A stretch of DNA of 64,000 nt, taken from contig NZ_CP038498.1 in assembly GCF_012427845.1 (NCBI RefSeq), positions 2,294,001 through 2,358,000 of the forward strand. The letters run 5' to 3'. Origin of the DNA: Pectobacterium punjabense (lineage in GTDB: Bacteria; Pseudomonadota; Gammaproteobacteria; Enterobacterales; Enterobacteriaceae). The position numbers and the translations under genes are program-made. Each line of letters opens with the position of its first letter. Within the stretch, counting starts at the first letter, position 1. The notes below the pieces were generated by a model. It saw nothing but the letters and a program-made list of their open reading frames with translations, ran no database searches and had not been told where the DNA came from. Below are positions 1 to 8,932 of this stretch, piece after piece.

Positions 1-232
1 CCTTCATGCCGAAACCGTGGGTAAAGATGCTGTTCAAGTACGTCAGGGCATCGACGATAATGTTAATCCCTGCCATCATGATGAGGAAACCAAGCAGTGT
101 CTTGAACGTCCCCTCTGCAATTTTCCCTACCGATTTTTTCTGTAAAATCAACCCGATCATGGCGATCAGCGCGATTAGTATGGAGGCCTGGCCTAATAAA
201 TCTTTCACAATGAAATTGATAACGGTGTTCAT
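1..232 (-). CDS. PTS sugar transporter subunit IIC, UlaA/SgaT family (partial, N-terminal part)
   Basis: This is the N-terminal 77 or so residues of an integral membrane permease, cut by the left edge of the window. It begins MNTVINFIVKDLLGQ and shows a hydrophobic segment (about residues 12-30), a basic loop with QKKSVGKIAEGTFKT, then a second hydrophobic segment starting GFLIMMAGINIIVD. The KSV-x(5)-GT-x-KT-x-x-GF pattern matches the start of E. coli UlaA, the L-ascorbate EIIC. It lies 13 bp downstream of the IIB gene on the same strand, so the two should form one PTS permease in the inner membrane. The sugar is unknown; family membership does not fix ascorbate as substrate. Any IIA gene would be off the window. 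Confidence 0.8.
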   Translation of the reverse strand, partial: MNTVINFIVKDLLGQASILIALIAMIGLILQKKSVGKIAEGTFKTLLGFLIMMAGINIIVDALTYLNSIFTHGFGMK

Positions 233-245
233 TTTTCACCTCATG

Positions 246-539
246 CTATTTATGAGCCTGGATGTAGGCTAAAATTTTTTCTTCTATTTCATCTTTGTCG
301 GTAAGTTTATTAAGAATGATGACTCTTTTTTTCTCATCTTCACTGGCGTCGCTATTCAGGATCTCCGCAAATATTTTCTGGGTTAGAATGACGTCATAAT
401 TAAAGGCTGAGGCTTCTGAAATCGTGGTATGATTGATTTCTGCATCAATTCCCAATTTTTTCAGTACGGATTTCGCACTCATTTCGATAGCGAAACTGGA
501 ACCTAATCCACAGCCGCAAACGCAAAGTACTTTCAACAT
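246..539 (-). CDS. PTS sugar transporter subunit IIB, UlaB/SgaB type
   Basis: This 97-residue cytoplasmic phosphocarrier starts MLKVLCVCGCGLGSS. The VCG-x-G-x-GSS loop is the phosphocysteine loop of ascorbate-type IIB proteins (UlaB has VCGNGQGSS), which makes Cys8 the likely phosphorylated residue. Length matches the family (about 95-105). Longer in-frame starts reach back into the kinase gene and lack family similarity, so the ATG at 537-539 is chosen. It sits 10 bp after the kinase gene and 13 bp before the IIC gene, so the three are surely co-transcribed leftward. Its role would be to pass phosphate from a IIA domain to the sugar bound by IIC. Substrate is unknown. Confidence 0.82.
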   Translation of the reverse strand: MLKVLCVCGCGLGSSFAIEMSAKSVLKKLGIDAEINHTTISEASAFNYDVILTQKIFAEILNSDASEDEKKRVIILNKLTDKDEIEEKILAYIQAHK

Positions 540-549
540 GATAATGGCC

Positions 550-1530
550 TCATATAAGGTGATGAGCTTTCGCGAGCTTATAAAAATGGCTTTCGACATC
601 AACCAAACGTCGTTCGGAATCCTCCAGGTCAATAGGGATGGCTTTATTGTTGTTATTAATAATGATAATTTTATTGGTCAGCCCGGCGTTAATGCACCGG
701 ACCATTTCTTCTGCTAATAGTGTGCCCTGAATAATTTCTTCCCCGGTGGGCGCGCCATTTCGTAAACCGTACCCTAAAATGGTTTTTCGGATGCGGATTC
801 CAACCTTATGCTCAATTTTCTTGATAATCGTGTCTATGGCACCCTGAAAGCCAGGCGTATATTCCTGAGTGTATCCTTCAGAGCATAAAATAATGACGCT
901 ATTCTGTTCTGCGATTTTCTCGCGAATACGTTGCGATAATGTATCAATGCTCCACGGTGATTCTGGAATGAGTGCGATATCGGCATTGCTCTTTAATGCT
1001 GCCTGTAGTGTTAGTTCACCGCAATAGCCACCGAGTAATTCAATCATAAAGACCCGACCTTGTAATCCCCGACCCGTATTGCGTAATTTCTCCACTTCAC
1101 TCATTACCTGCTCGCAGGCGGTAGAAAAACCAATCGTATAGCTGTTCCCTGAAATATCATTATCGATTGTCATTCCTACACCGTAACAATGAATGCCATA
1201 GTGGCTTAACTTTTTTAGAAATTGAAATGAACCATCTCCTCCCGCCATAATGAGCGCATCGAGTTTTTGTTTTTGGATGTTTTTAACGATGTGCTCGTAG
1301 TCTGTTTTTCTACATTTTCCATTTTTTCGCCCTGATGCAATCAGCGGCATTGATGAAATGGAGTAATCTACCAAATCTCGACGAGTGAGGATTTTACAGC
1401 AATTATCGATAAGGCCATTAATTCCCCCATCGAAAATGACGATGTCAGCGGCAGTCATTCTATTCACCTGATAGATGAAGTTATTTATTCCGCTAACGTC
1501 GCCGCCGCTAATGACTAATCCAATTTTCAT
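550..1530 (-). CDS. Divergent 6-phosphofructokinase-family sugar-phosphate kinase
   Basis: This 326-residue protein has the ATP-dependent phosphofructokinase fold: an N-terminal SGGDVSGIN loop (PfkA SGGDAPGMN), the ATP-type GGDGS motif, TIDNDI with the catalytic aspartate, and LGGYCGELT aligning with PfkA MGRYCGDLT. In that last motif the PfkA arginine (Arg171 in E. coli numbering, from memory) is glycine. The late substrate loop reads LGYGLRNGAP instead of LGHIQRGGSP, so two substrate-contact regions are altered. The second of two adjacent ATGs (1528-1530) is preferred because GAGG lies 5-6 bases upstream. It is the first gene of an operon with PTS IIB and IIC, so it probably phosphorylates the sugar phosphate that PTS delivers. 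It need not be fructose 6-phosphate. Confidence 0.75.
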   Translation of the reverse strand: MKIGLVISGGDVSGINNFIYQVNRMTAADIVIFDGGINGLIDNCCKILTRRDLVDYSISSMPLIASGRKNGKCRKTDYEHIVKNIQKQKLDALIMAGGDGSFQFLKKLSHYGIHCYGVGMTIDNDISGNSYTIGFSTACEQVMSEVEKLRNTGRGLQGRVFMIELLGGYCGELTLQAALKSNADIALIPESPWSIDTLSQRIREKIAEQNSVIILCSEGYTQEYTPGFQGAIDTIIKKIEHKVGIRIRKTILGYGLRNGAPTGEEIIQGTLLAEEMVRCINAGLTNKIIIINNNNKAIPIDLEDSERRLVDVESHFYKLAKAHHLI

Positions 1531-2013
1531 CATCGCCCTCGAAAATATGAATAACCGTCGTGTGAACACAATGTTATTAAACTGATAAGGCGTTTTTTTG
1601 ATGGATGTCGCAATTTTGTATTTAATTACGCGTAAGCATGTCTTGACAGCAAGATTGTTGCTTCTATTTGTGTGATGATGGTCATAATTTAAAAACAAGC
1701 AATCTAACTAACGTGTTAATTAAACTGGGATTTAACATTTCTATCTTTTTTACTTTTCCTTCTCTTTTTTGCGAAAAAACGAAAGCGTATTTTGTGAATG
1801 GTTTCACAGTTATTTCGTTATGATTTCAGTGAAGAATCAACGGGACAAAAACATAACAATAAATAAATGTTATCGTCGAGGCAGGTGACAATTGCTTCCC
1901 AAATGCTAGAGTAGTCTTCAGTTTTACCTGTTAACTAGTGTTTTATTCCAGTGAATGAGTGATTCATTAGCAGATTAAATGGTCTTTAACGGTGCAAAAG
2001 GGAGAGTGGTCGC
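1531..2013. promoter_or_regulatory. Divergent intergenic region between the PTS/kinase operon and dadA
   Basis: No credible gene is visible in these 483 bases. The region is A+T rich and must hold promoters for the leftward kinase-IIB-IIC operon and for rightward dadA. A CRP-type palindrome lies near its centre (1793-1808). GGGAGAG at 2001-2007 serves as ribosome binding site for dadA. Confidence 0.6.
1793..1808. promoter_or_regulatory. Candidate cAMP-CRP site
   Basis: TGTGA-ATGGTT-TCACA is an exact TGTGA-N6-TCACA match to the CRP consensus. It is about 206 bp upstream of the dadA start and about 263 bp upstream of the kinase start, so it could serve either. In E. coli the dad operon is under CRP and Lrp, and PTS sugar operons are commonly CRP-activated. 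Which promoter it serves cannot be decided from sequence alone. Confidence 0.7.
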
Positions 2014-3267
2014 ATGCGGGTTGTGATTCTGGGAAGTGGTGTAGTTGGCGTGAGTACCGCCTGGTATCTTGCGCAGGCAGGGCATGATGTCACCGTTATT
2101 GACAGGCAACCGGAACCCGCGCTTGAAACCAGCGCAGCGAATGCAGGGCAGATCTCACCCGGCTATGCTGCACCGTGGGCTGCACCTGGAATACCGTTGA
2201 AAGCGATAAAATGGATGTTCCAGCGCCATGCACCTCTGGCTATCCGGCCAGATTTCACGGCGACACAGCTTTGCTGGATGTGGCAAATGTTACTCAACTG
2301 TGATGTGCGCCACTATAAAACCAATAAAGCCCGGATGGTGCGTCTGGCTGAATACAGCCGTGACTGCCTGCAACAGCTGCGGCGAGATACCGGCATCCAG
2401 TACGAAGGTCGGCAAGGGGGAACGCTTCAACTGTTCCGCACCGAACAGCAATATGACAATGCGATACGGGATATTGCCGTGCTGGAAGAGGCTGGCGTCC
2501 CGTATCAATTGTTGGCTCGCCATGAGCTGGCCTCTGTCGAACCCGCATTGGCGAATGTCGTCGGGAAACTGACTGGTGGGCTGCGGTTACCACATGATGA
2601 AACGGGGGATTGCCAGCTGTTCACCCGTCAACTGGCCACGATGGCCGCTGATGCAGGGGTCACCTTCAAGCTGGGGCGTCACGTTCGTCAACTGCGAGTT
2701 GAAGGACATCATGTCACAGGCGTGCAGTGCGACGATGGCATGATTGTGGCTGATGCCTATGTGATGGCCTGCGGTTCCTATTCTACGGGACTACTGCGCC
2801 AGTGGTTCGATATTCCGGTTTATCCGTTGAAAGGTTATTCACTAACCATTCCTCTGGCGGATGATGCCGCCGCACCCGTTTCTACCGTGTTGGATGAAAC
2901 GTACAAAGTTGCCATCACACGTTTTGATCATCGTATTCGCGTTGGTGGCATGGCGGAAGTGGTGGGTTTTAACACCGATCTGAACCCTAAACGGCGTGAG
3001 ACGCTGGAAATGGTGGTGCGCGATCTGTATCCCCATTGTGGTCCGATCGAGCAAGCGACATTCTGGACAGGGCTGCGCCCGATGACGCCAGACGGCACAC
3101 CGCTGGTGGGGCGTTCACCGCTGAAAAATCTGTATCTGAATACTGGACATGGCACGTTAGGCTGGACGATGGCCTGCGGGTCAGGGAAATTATTGGCAGA
3201 TATTCTGTCAGATCAATCACCGGAGATTGAGTCCGATGATTTATCTGTAGAAAGATACGTTCGTTAG
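2014..3267 (+). CDS. dadA: D-amino acid dehydrogenase, small subunit
   Basis: This 417-residue FAD-dependent enzyme oxidatively deaminates D-amino acids, mainly D-alanine, at the inner membrane and feeds electrons to the respiratory chain. The N-terminal dinucleotide fold [18 protein letters not shown] followed by a conserved acidic VID is plain, and [20 protein letters not shown] is the DadA signature. The C-terminal [16 protein letters not shown] and [16 protein letters not shown] segments form the second half of the FAD site. Length equals the usual DadA of about 430. The start is supported by GGGAGAG seven bases upstream. In E. coli dadX (alanine racemase) follows, but here a convergent exporter gene begins 24 bp after the stop, so dadX is not adjacent. 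Confidence 0.95.
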   Translation: MRVVILGSGVVGVSTAWYLAQAGHDVTVIDRQPEPALETSAANAGQISPGYAAPWAAPGIPLKAIKWMFQRHAPLAIRPDFTATQLCWMWQMLLNCDVRHYKTNKARMVRLAEYSRDCLQQLRRDTGIQYEGRQGGTLQLFRTEQQYDNAIRDIAVLEEAGVPYQLLARHELASVEPALANVVGKLTGGLRLPHDETGDCQLFTRQLATMAADAGVTFKLGRHVRQLRVEGHHVTGVQCDDGMIVADAYVMACGSYSTGLLRQWFDIPVYPLKGYSLTIPLADDAAAPVSTVLDETYKVAITRFDHRIRVGGMAEVVGFNTDLNPKRRETLEMVVRDLYPHCGPIEQATFWTGLRPMTPDGTPLVGRSPLKNLYLNTGHGTLGWTMACGSGKLLADILSDQSPEIESDDLSVERYVR

Positions 3268-3291
3268 TGTATCTGTATTCAGTGTTTTGAA

Positions 3292-4491
3292 CTAGGCGCG
3301 GGGCAGCGACGTAATGCTGCTCTTATGGTGACGCGTGAGCAGGCGGGCGCGTATCGCCAGCAGGGCGGCACAGAACATGACCAACGCCAGTGATATTTTT
3401 GACGGCAGAGGAATGGCCATCGCAATCAGCCCCAGCGCCGCACCGCCTGCCATCTGCACAAATCCTACCATCGCCGATGCAATACCCGCCTCGTTAGAAT
3501 AAGGCTCCAGCGCATAGCTGGTGGACGGCCCGATCAAAAACGCCAGACCCGCACAGGCTAGCGCGACGGGGAACATATAAGTTGGCCAGGTGTCTTGCAT
3601 CGCCTCTGGCAAGAGCGCGACGCCGCCGAGCAGCGAAAGAAAACCCGCCCCCATTAGCAGGCTACCGATAGCCAGACAACGTGGTCTACCGACTTTGCGG
3701 ATAATACGATTCGCGAAGAAGCTGACCAGCATGATCCAAAAGCCGTTCGCGCCGAAGGCAATCGAAAACTCAAGCGGTGTGAGCTGTGCCTGATTCATTA
3801 ACACCACAGGTGAAAAGGTGACATAGGTTAATGCCATCCCCATTGCGCCCGCATTGACTGACGCGAAGCCCAGAAAGTGGCGATCGGATAACAGGCGTGC
3901 ATATTGGCGCAGCGGCAAGCCGTGTACGGGCAAGGTTGAATCCGGCCGTGTCTCGGGCAGGAAGCGGATCACGACTGCCAGCACTAGAATGCTGTAGCCT
4001 GCGAGGAACCAGAAAGGGGCACGCCAGCCGAAGGCCTCGGCTAAGAGCCCACCTAGTAGCGGTGCCAGCGCGGGTACAATATTCAGCGTACCGTTAAGAA
4101 AACCATAGGTTCTGGCAGCATCATCACCGTTTAGTTTGTCACGTACGCTGCTGAAAATGGCAACGGCGGTACAGCAGACGGCCATGCCCTGAAAAAGGCG
4201 TGAGAGAATGAATAGCGTGGCATCGGTGGCCAGTGCCGCCATGATCGCCCCAATGATGTAGATCACTACACCTGCCAGTGCCATTGGACGTCGACCATAT
4301 TTATCAACCAGTGGCCCAGCCAAAAGCTGTCCTAATCCCATGACCAGAATAAAGAGGGCGACGGTGGACTGGATCAGCGATTCTGGGCTGTTCAGCGCCA
4401 CGGCGATGGCGGGAATAAGCGGTAAATAAATGTCGATGCCCAGAGGGCCGAGTAGAACCAGAGTCAGTAAAATCAGAACAAATCGTTGCAT
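3292..4491 (-). CDS. MFS drug-efflux transporter, Bcr/CflA (CmlA/FloR-like) family
   Basis: This 399-residue protein has about 12 hydrophobic segments. It carries the DHA1 motif A variant LVDKYGRRPMALAG between helices 2 and 3 and the N-terminal GIDIYLPLIPAI motif (acidic residue in helix 1) typical of Bcr/CflA and chloramphenicol-efflux proteins. VAIFSSVRDKL and VPALAPLLGGLLAEAFGWRAPF match the CmlA/FloR pattern. It is likely a proton-driven exporter in the inner membrane; the substrate is not predictable. A perfect 25-bp palindrome lies 69 bp upstream and is the probable operator. The gene converges with dadA and lies 198 bp downstream of the hemerythrin gene on the same strand. Confidence 0.85.
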   Translation of the reverse strand: MQRFVLILLTLVLLGPLGIDIYLPLIPAIAVALNSPESLIQSTVALFILVMGLGQLLAGPLVDKYGRRPMALAGVVIYIIGAIMAALATDATLFILSRLFQGMAVCCTAVAIFSSVRDKLNGDDAARTYGFLNGTLNIVPALAPLLGGLLAEAFGWRAPFWFLAGYSILVLAVVIRFLPETRPDSTLPVHGLPLRQYARLLSDRHFLGFASVNAGAMGMALTYVTFSPVVLMNQAQLTPLEFSIAFGANGFWIMLVSFFANRIIRKVGRPRCLAIGSLLMGAGFLSLLGGVALLPEAMQDTWPTYMFPVALACAGLAFLIGPSTSYALEPYSNEAGIASAMVGFVQMAGGAALGLIAMAIPLPSKISLALVMFCAALLAIRARLLTRHHKSSITSLPRA

Positions 4492-4559
4492 AACAAAACA
4501 GAAATCTATGTTTTATGGGGCTGACAGGGTAATGCGCACGCTAGCGGAAAGGAAGTGTT

Positions 4560-4584
4560 ATATTTGTGACGATGTCACAAATAT
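4560..4584. promoter_or_regulatory. Perfect 25-bp palindrome, probable operator of the MFS exporter
   Basis: Two 11-base arms, ATATTTGTGAC and GTCACAAATAT, flank GAT without a mismatch. No T-run follows on either strand, so it is not a rho-independent terminator. The half-site resembles CRP (TGTGA/TCACA), but the spacer is five rather than six, which CRP does not tolerate well. The position, about 69 bp upstream of the exporter start, fits a dimeric repressor. Confidence 0.55.
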
Positions 4585-4689
4585 GTGGCGGAAAATGAGT
4601 TTATATGTTCGGACGCGGGCGGTCATTAACAGGGCGGAGCGTCATGTGTCAGACATTCTCCCCCCTTAAGTCAGGCGTACTTAATGTGC

Positions 4690-5100
4690 CTAGGCTGTTT
4701 CAATACGGGGGTAAAAATCGTGATTCTCTCGCTGCATACGCTCATAGACTTTACGCAAGACGTGGTTAGCGTCTGCCCGGAAATCCCTATCATGGCCCAC
4801 TAACTGTGAAGCTGTATTCCAGCGGCGGGAAAAGGCATCGTAATCCGCGGCAATGGTTTGCATTTCATCCTGATAATGCTGACTCATTTTCGTTAATTGT
4901 TCATCACCGCTGCGTTGCAGAGAAGGGTAAAGCACGCGATCTTCCGCAGAAAGATGCAGTTTGATAGTCGAACTCATGGCGACAATGGCGCGGGCGATGT
5001 CAGTGGCGTTCTCCGTCACGCCTTCTCGCGATAGCCGACGCAGGGTGTCAATGCTTGCGAGTATTTCGGTATGCTGGTGTTTGAATTTATCAATATTCAT
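4690..5100 (-). CDS. Hemerythrin (HHE) domain protein
   Basis: This 136-residue soluble all-helical protein carries the di-iron ligand pattern of hemerythrin: a His near residue 8-10 (KHQHTE), HLSAEDRVLYP in the second helix, HYQDEM in the third, and ENHDFYP near the C-terminus. HHE proteins bind O2 or NO at a di-iron site, and some repair iron-sulphur clusters (YtfE) or detoxify NO. An NsrR-like palindrome lies 37 bp upstream, which suggests a nitrosative-stress role; that is inference. The gene stands alone between the yeaH end and the exporter, on the same strand as both. Confidence 0.82.
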   Translation of the reverse strand: MNIDKFKHQHTEILASIDTLRRLSREGVTENATDIARAIVAMSSTIKLHLSAEDRVLYPSLQRSGDEQLTKMSQHYQDEMQTIAADYDAFSRRWNTASQLVGHDRDFRADANHVLRKVYERMQRENHDFYPRIETA

Positions 5101-5136
5101 GAGCGATTCTCTGTGCAGGTATAATGCTATTTATAA

Positions 5137-5159
5137 TACATGTATTTTAAATGCATGTT
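5137..5159 (-). promoter_or_regulatory. Candidate NsrR (NO-responsive repressor) box
   Basis: The 17-base core at 5140-5156 (ATGTATTTTAAATGCAT) differs at one arm position from the NsrR core ATGCATTTNAAATGCAT, ignoring the centre base. The whole 23-base 11-1-11 site has about four mismatches to the E. coli consensus. It lies 37-59 bp upstream of the hemerythrin start, over the likely promoter (TATTAT-like elements follow on the minus strand), where a repressor would act. Confidence 0.6.
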
Positions 5160-5231
5160 TATAGAAAAATGCTCACAGAGATAAAATCAGCCAGCTAACT
5201 GTTAACAGATAACTGGCCGATTGAGAGGTCG

Positions 5232-6506
5232 CTAATGCCCTACGGTTTGTTTACGGAAGAGTTCACGGAAGACAGGGTAAATATCATCCTGATCGCGGAT
5301 ATGCTGCATAGCGAAATTGTCGAACGTATCGCGCAGCGTTTCATATTCGCGCCAGAGCGTCTGGTGTGAACGTCGGGTGATTTCAATGTAGCTGTAGTAA
5401 CGCACCATCGGCAGCAGCTGATTCGCCAGAATCTGGTGACACAGCGGCGAATCATCTGCCCAGTTATCGCCGTCCGACGCCTGTGCGGCGTAGATATTCC
5501 ACTGTGACGGATCGTAGCGCTCGCGCACGACTTCCTCCATCAGCTTTAGCGCACTGGAGACAATGGTGCCGCCGGTTTCCTGAGAGTAGAAGAATTCCTG
5601 TTCATCGACCTCTTTCGCCTGAGTGTGGTGGCGAATATAGACAACGTCGACGTTTTTGTAATTTCTGCTGAGGAACAGATACAGCAGAATATAAAAGCGT
5701 TTCGCCATGTCTTTCGTCGACTGATCCATAGAACCAGACACGTCCATCAAACAGAACATCACGGCCTGGCTCGATGGTTCGGCTCGACGCTCGTAGTTCT
5801 TGTAGCGTAGGTCAAACGTATCGATAAAAGGTACGCGTGCGATTTTCTGGCGTAGTTCGGCGATGTCCTGCCGTAACCGTTCCTCCTCCAGCAATTGTGC
5901 GGGTTCGGTGTGCGCCAATTGCTCTAACGACTCTTCCAACTCATGCAATGTGCGGCGTTTACCCGCCGTCATCGCCATACGGCGTGCCAGCGAGTTTTGT
6001 AGTGAACGCACGACGCTGATATTGGCGGGAACGCCGTTAGCGGTGTAGCCGGCGCGATGCGTTTTGTATTCGGTCATCTGCCGATGCTGGGTCTTCTTCA
6101 GATTCGGCAGCGCCAGATCTTCAAACAGCAGATCCAGATATTCGTCTTTGGAGATCTGAAAGACAAACTCATCCTCGCCTTCGCCGTCTTTGCTGGCGTC
6201 TCCCTGACCGGAACCACCGCCGCCACCTCCTTGTGGCCGCTCGATTTTGTCATTTTGTACGAAGTGATCGTTGCCAGGGTGGACGCGGTGGCGGCGTCCT
6301 CCACGGCCCTGATGGAACATCGGTTCGTTGATGTCTGCATTGGGGATCGACACCGACTCCCCGCTTTCGATGTCGGTCACCGAACGCTTATTAATGGCCT
6401 CGGAAATCGACTGTTTTATTTGCGACTTATAGCGGCGCAGAAAGCGTTGGCGGTTCACCGTGCTTTTGTTTTTGCCGTTCAGTCGCCTGTCAATAAAATA
6501 GGCCAT
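5232..6506 (-). CDS. yeaH: YeaH, DUF444/UPF0229 family protein with a von Willebrand A-like domain
   Basis: This 424-residue cytoplasmic protein starts [15 protein letters not shown], matching E. coli Yea[16 protein letters not shown]; the upstream in-frame ATG adds nine unconserved residues and is rejected. A glycine-rich linker with six consecutive glycines follows about residue 100. The C-terminal half has [13 protein letters not shown], a MIDAS-like D-x-S-x-S, and a later TGGT, as in vWA domains. In E. coli it is co-transcribed with the protein kinase yeaG under RpoS and in nitrogen-limited or stationary cells. Here it follows yeaG by 36 bp on the same strand. Molecular function remains undefined. 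Confidence 0.93.
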   Translation of the reverse strand: MAYFIDRRLNGKNKSTVNRQRFLRRYKSQIKQSISEAINKRSVTDIESGESVSIPNADINEPMFHQGRGGRRHRVHPGNDHFVQNDKIERPQGGGGGGSGQGDASKDGEGEDEFVFQISKDEYLDLLFEDLALPNLKKTQHRQMTEYKTHRAGYTANGVPANISVVRSLQNSLARRMAMTAGKRRTLHELEESLEQLAHTEPAQLLEEERLRQDIAELRQKIARVPFIDTFDLRYKNYERRAEPSSQAVMFCLMDVSGSMDQSTKDMAKRFYILLYLFLSRNYKNVDVVYIRHHTQAKEVDEQEFFYSQETGGTIVSSALKLMEEVVRERYDPSQWNIYAAQASDGDNWADDSPLCHQILANQLLPMVRYYSYIEITRRSHQTLWREYETLRDTFDNFAMQHIRDQDDIYPVFRELFRKQTVGH

Positions 6507-6542
6507 GTTTCCCCCAAACGCTGTTGCCAGCATCGTGCGTCA

Positions 6543-8477
6543 TTATGATGATTTCCTCACCCGCAGATACCATTCGCACAGCAAACGTACCTGCTTCCGG
6601 GTGTAGCCTTTCTCCATCATGCGATCGACGAAGTCATCATGCTTTTTCTGTTCATCCGTTGAGGTTTTGGTATTAAACGAAATCACAGGCAACAGCTCTT
6701 CCGTGTTGGAGAACATTTTCTTCTCGATAACCGTGCGCAGCTTTTCGTAACTGGTCCAGTTTGGATTCCTGCCGCTATTGCTGGCACGGGCGCGCAGGAC
6801 GAAGTTGACGATCTCGTTACGGAAGTCTTTAGGGTTACTGATACCCGCAGGCTTCTCGATCTTTTCCAGCTCGGCGTTCAACGATTCGCGGTCAAACAAC
6901 TGGCCCGTATCTGGGTCACGGTACTCCTGATCCTGAATCCAGAAGTCCGCATAGGTAACATAACGGTCAAAAATATTCTGTCCGTATTCGGAATAGGATT
7001 CGAGATAGGCTGTTTGGATCTCTTTACCGATAAACTCAGCGTACTTCGGCGTCAGATAACCTTTCAGGTGTTCCAGATATTTCTCTGCCAACTCCTGCGG
7101 GAATTGCTCGCGCTCGATCTGCTGTTCCAGTACGTAGAACAGGTGTACCGGGTTGGCGGCGACTTCGCTGTGATCGAAGTTAAAAACACGTGACAGAATC
7201 TTGAACGCGAAGCGGGTCGACAGACCGTTCATCCCTTCATCCACGCCCGCGTAGTCGCGGTACTCCTGATAGGATTTCGCTTTTGGATCGGTATCTTTCA
7301 GGCTTTCACCGTCGTAAACCCGCATCTTGGAGTAGATGCTGGAGTTTTCGGGATCTTTCAGGCGCGACAGAATGGAGAAGCGAGCCAGCGTTTCCAGCGT
7401 GCCGGGGGCGCAAGGCGCATGCGTCAGCTCGCTGTGATCCAGCAATTTGTCGTAGATTTTAACCTCTTCGGATACGCGCAGGCAGTACGGCACCTTCACG
7501 ATATACACGCGGTCGAGAAACGCTTCATTGTTCTTGTTGTTACGGAACTGCACCCACTCGGACTCGTTGGAGTGCGCCAGAATAATCCCGTTGAATGGCA
7601 GGGCAGCAATGCCTTCCGTCCCGTTATAGTTGCCTTCCTGTGTCGCGGTCAGCAGCGGGTGGAGCACTTTGATCGGAGCCTTGAACATCTCCACGAACTC
7701 CATAATGCCCTGGTTCGCGCGGCACAATGCACCGGAGTAACCATAGGCATCGGGATCGTTCTGGGCAAAATGTTCCAGTTTGCGGATATCGACTTTACCG
7801 ACCAGCGCGGAAATATCCTGATTGTTCTCATCGCCCGGTTCGGTTTTCGCGATCCCGATTTGCGCCAGAATGGATGGCCACACTTTGACAACCCTGAATT
7901 TGGCGATGTCACCACCAAATTCCTGCAAGCGTTTGGCGGCCCACGGCGACATGATGGTGCCGAGGTAGCGCCGCGGAATCGTATACTCTTTCTCGAGTAT
8001 TGCGGCATCTTCCTGTGGATTGAATAGGCAGAGAGGATGGTCATTTACCGGGCTGCGTTCACCGTTGGCGCTGAGGATGTAAATGGGCACGCGCTGCATC
8101 AGGGCTTTTAAGCGCTCAGCCAGCGAGGATTTCCCGCCGCCGACGGGGCCCAACAGATACAGGATCTGCTTTTTCTCCTCCAATCCCTGCGCGGCGTGTT
8201 TCAGGTAAGAGACAATCTGTTCGATGGCCTCTTCCATACCGTAAAATTCTTCAAAAGCAGGATAGCGGGCAATCACCCGGTTCGAAAATAAGCGTGACAT
8301 TCGTGATTCTTGGGCGGTATCCACCATTACAGGCTCACCGATAGCCGTTAACAATCGTTCAGCCGCGTTCGCATAAGCATTGCGATCCTGCTGACAGATG
8401 GTAAGGAATTCCTGCAGAGTGAACTCTTCGTCCTTGGCAGCGTCGTAGCGCTGGCGGTAGTGATCAAATATGTTCAT
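6543..8477 (-). CDS. yeaG: YeaG, PrkA-family serine protein kinase
   Basis: This 644-residue protein is the same length as E. coli YeaG. The N-terminal AAA-type ATPase module carries a Walker A loop LLGPVGGGKSSLAE near residue 110, and the C-terminal part is the PrkA kinase domain. PrkA proteins phosphorylate serine or threonine residues and act in stationary-phase and nitrogen-starvation adaptation. It is the first gene of the yeaG-yeaH pair. The mipA gene is divergent 455 bp upstream, the same neighbourhood as in E. coli (mipA-yeaG-yeaH). Confidence 0.95.
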   Translation of the reverse strand: MNIFDHYRQRYDAAKDEEFTLQEFLTICQQDRNAYANAAERLLTAIGEPVMVDTAQESRMSRLFSNRVIARYPAFEEFYGMEEAIEQIVSYLKHAAQGLEEKKQILYLLGPVGGGKSSLAERLKALMQRVPIYILSANGERSPVNDHPLCLFNPQEDAAILEKEYTIPRRYLGTIMSPWAAKRLQEFGGDIAKFRVVKVWPSILAQIGIAKTEPGDENNQDISALVGKVDIRKLEHFAQNDPDAYGYSGALCRANQGIMEFVEMFKAPIKVLHPLLTATQEGNYNGTEGIAALPFNGIILAHSNESEWVQFRNNKNNEAFLDRVYIVKVPYCLRVSEEVKIYDKLLDHSELTHAPCAPGTLETLARFSILSRLKDPENSSIYSKMRVYDGESLKDTDPKAKSYQEYRDYAGVDEGMNGLSTRFAFKILSRVFNFDHSEVAANPVHLFYVLEQQIEREQFPQELAEKYLEHLKGYLTPKYAEFIGKEIQTAYLESYSEYGQNIFDRYVTYADFWIQDQEYRDPDTGQLFDRESLNAELEKIEKPAGISNPKDFRNEIVNFVLRARASNSGRNPNWTSYEKLRTVIEKKMFSNTEELLPVISFNTKTSTDEQKKHDDFVDRMMEKGYTRKQVRLLCEWYLRVRKSS

Positions 8478-8932
8478 AGCGATGCCCGTCCTTCGTCGAT
8501 TAGCACAGATTAAGAGAGCGAGTGGAATATATGCCTATTAATGTATTGCCCTCCGAAAGAAGAAGTCTCCTGAACCCAGCAACCCTTATGCCAACTTGTG
8601 GCGTCAGGGCGTCGTGATTTTATTCATACCTGCTGGTCAGGAAAACGTCACCTTCTGTATTAAAGCGTAGTTTGCATCCGTAAAATTTCCTCTAGTCCAC
8701 AGACGTATTTTTAAGATATTTCAAGGACTCACTTTCAGGTAAATCCGTGTAACATTACCGTTAATAGGCTCTCAGCCTGAAGGACACTGCTTATTACCGA
8801 CGTTAGCGCACGTAAAACCTATCGAATATATAGGTTATTCGTTAATGTTATTTTTATATAACCTGAACGCGAACGTGTGTAATTGGCCTATCATGTTTCA
8901 TGATATTTATCTGTAATAGGAAATAGAAAACT
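8478..8932. promoter_or_regulatory. Divergent yeaG-mipA intergenic region
   Basis: No gene is visible here. Near mipA are stacked inverted repeats: AACCTAT/ATAGGTT at 8816-8836, whose right arm runs into a second AGGTTAT that can pair with ATAACCT near 8857, and TATCATG-TTT-CATGATA at 8889-8905, 28 bp before the mipA start. These look like operator sites for mipA. The binding proteins are not identified. Confidence 0.5.

Noticed and set aside
7419..8027. A 202-codon open frame on the plus strand opposite yeaG.
   Set aside because: It lies fully antisense inside a conserved kinase gene, has no domain or ribosome site, and such frames are common in G+C-rich codon phases.
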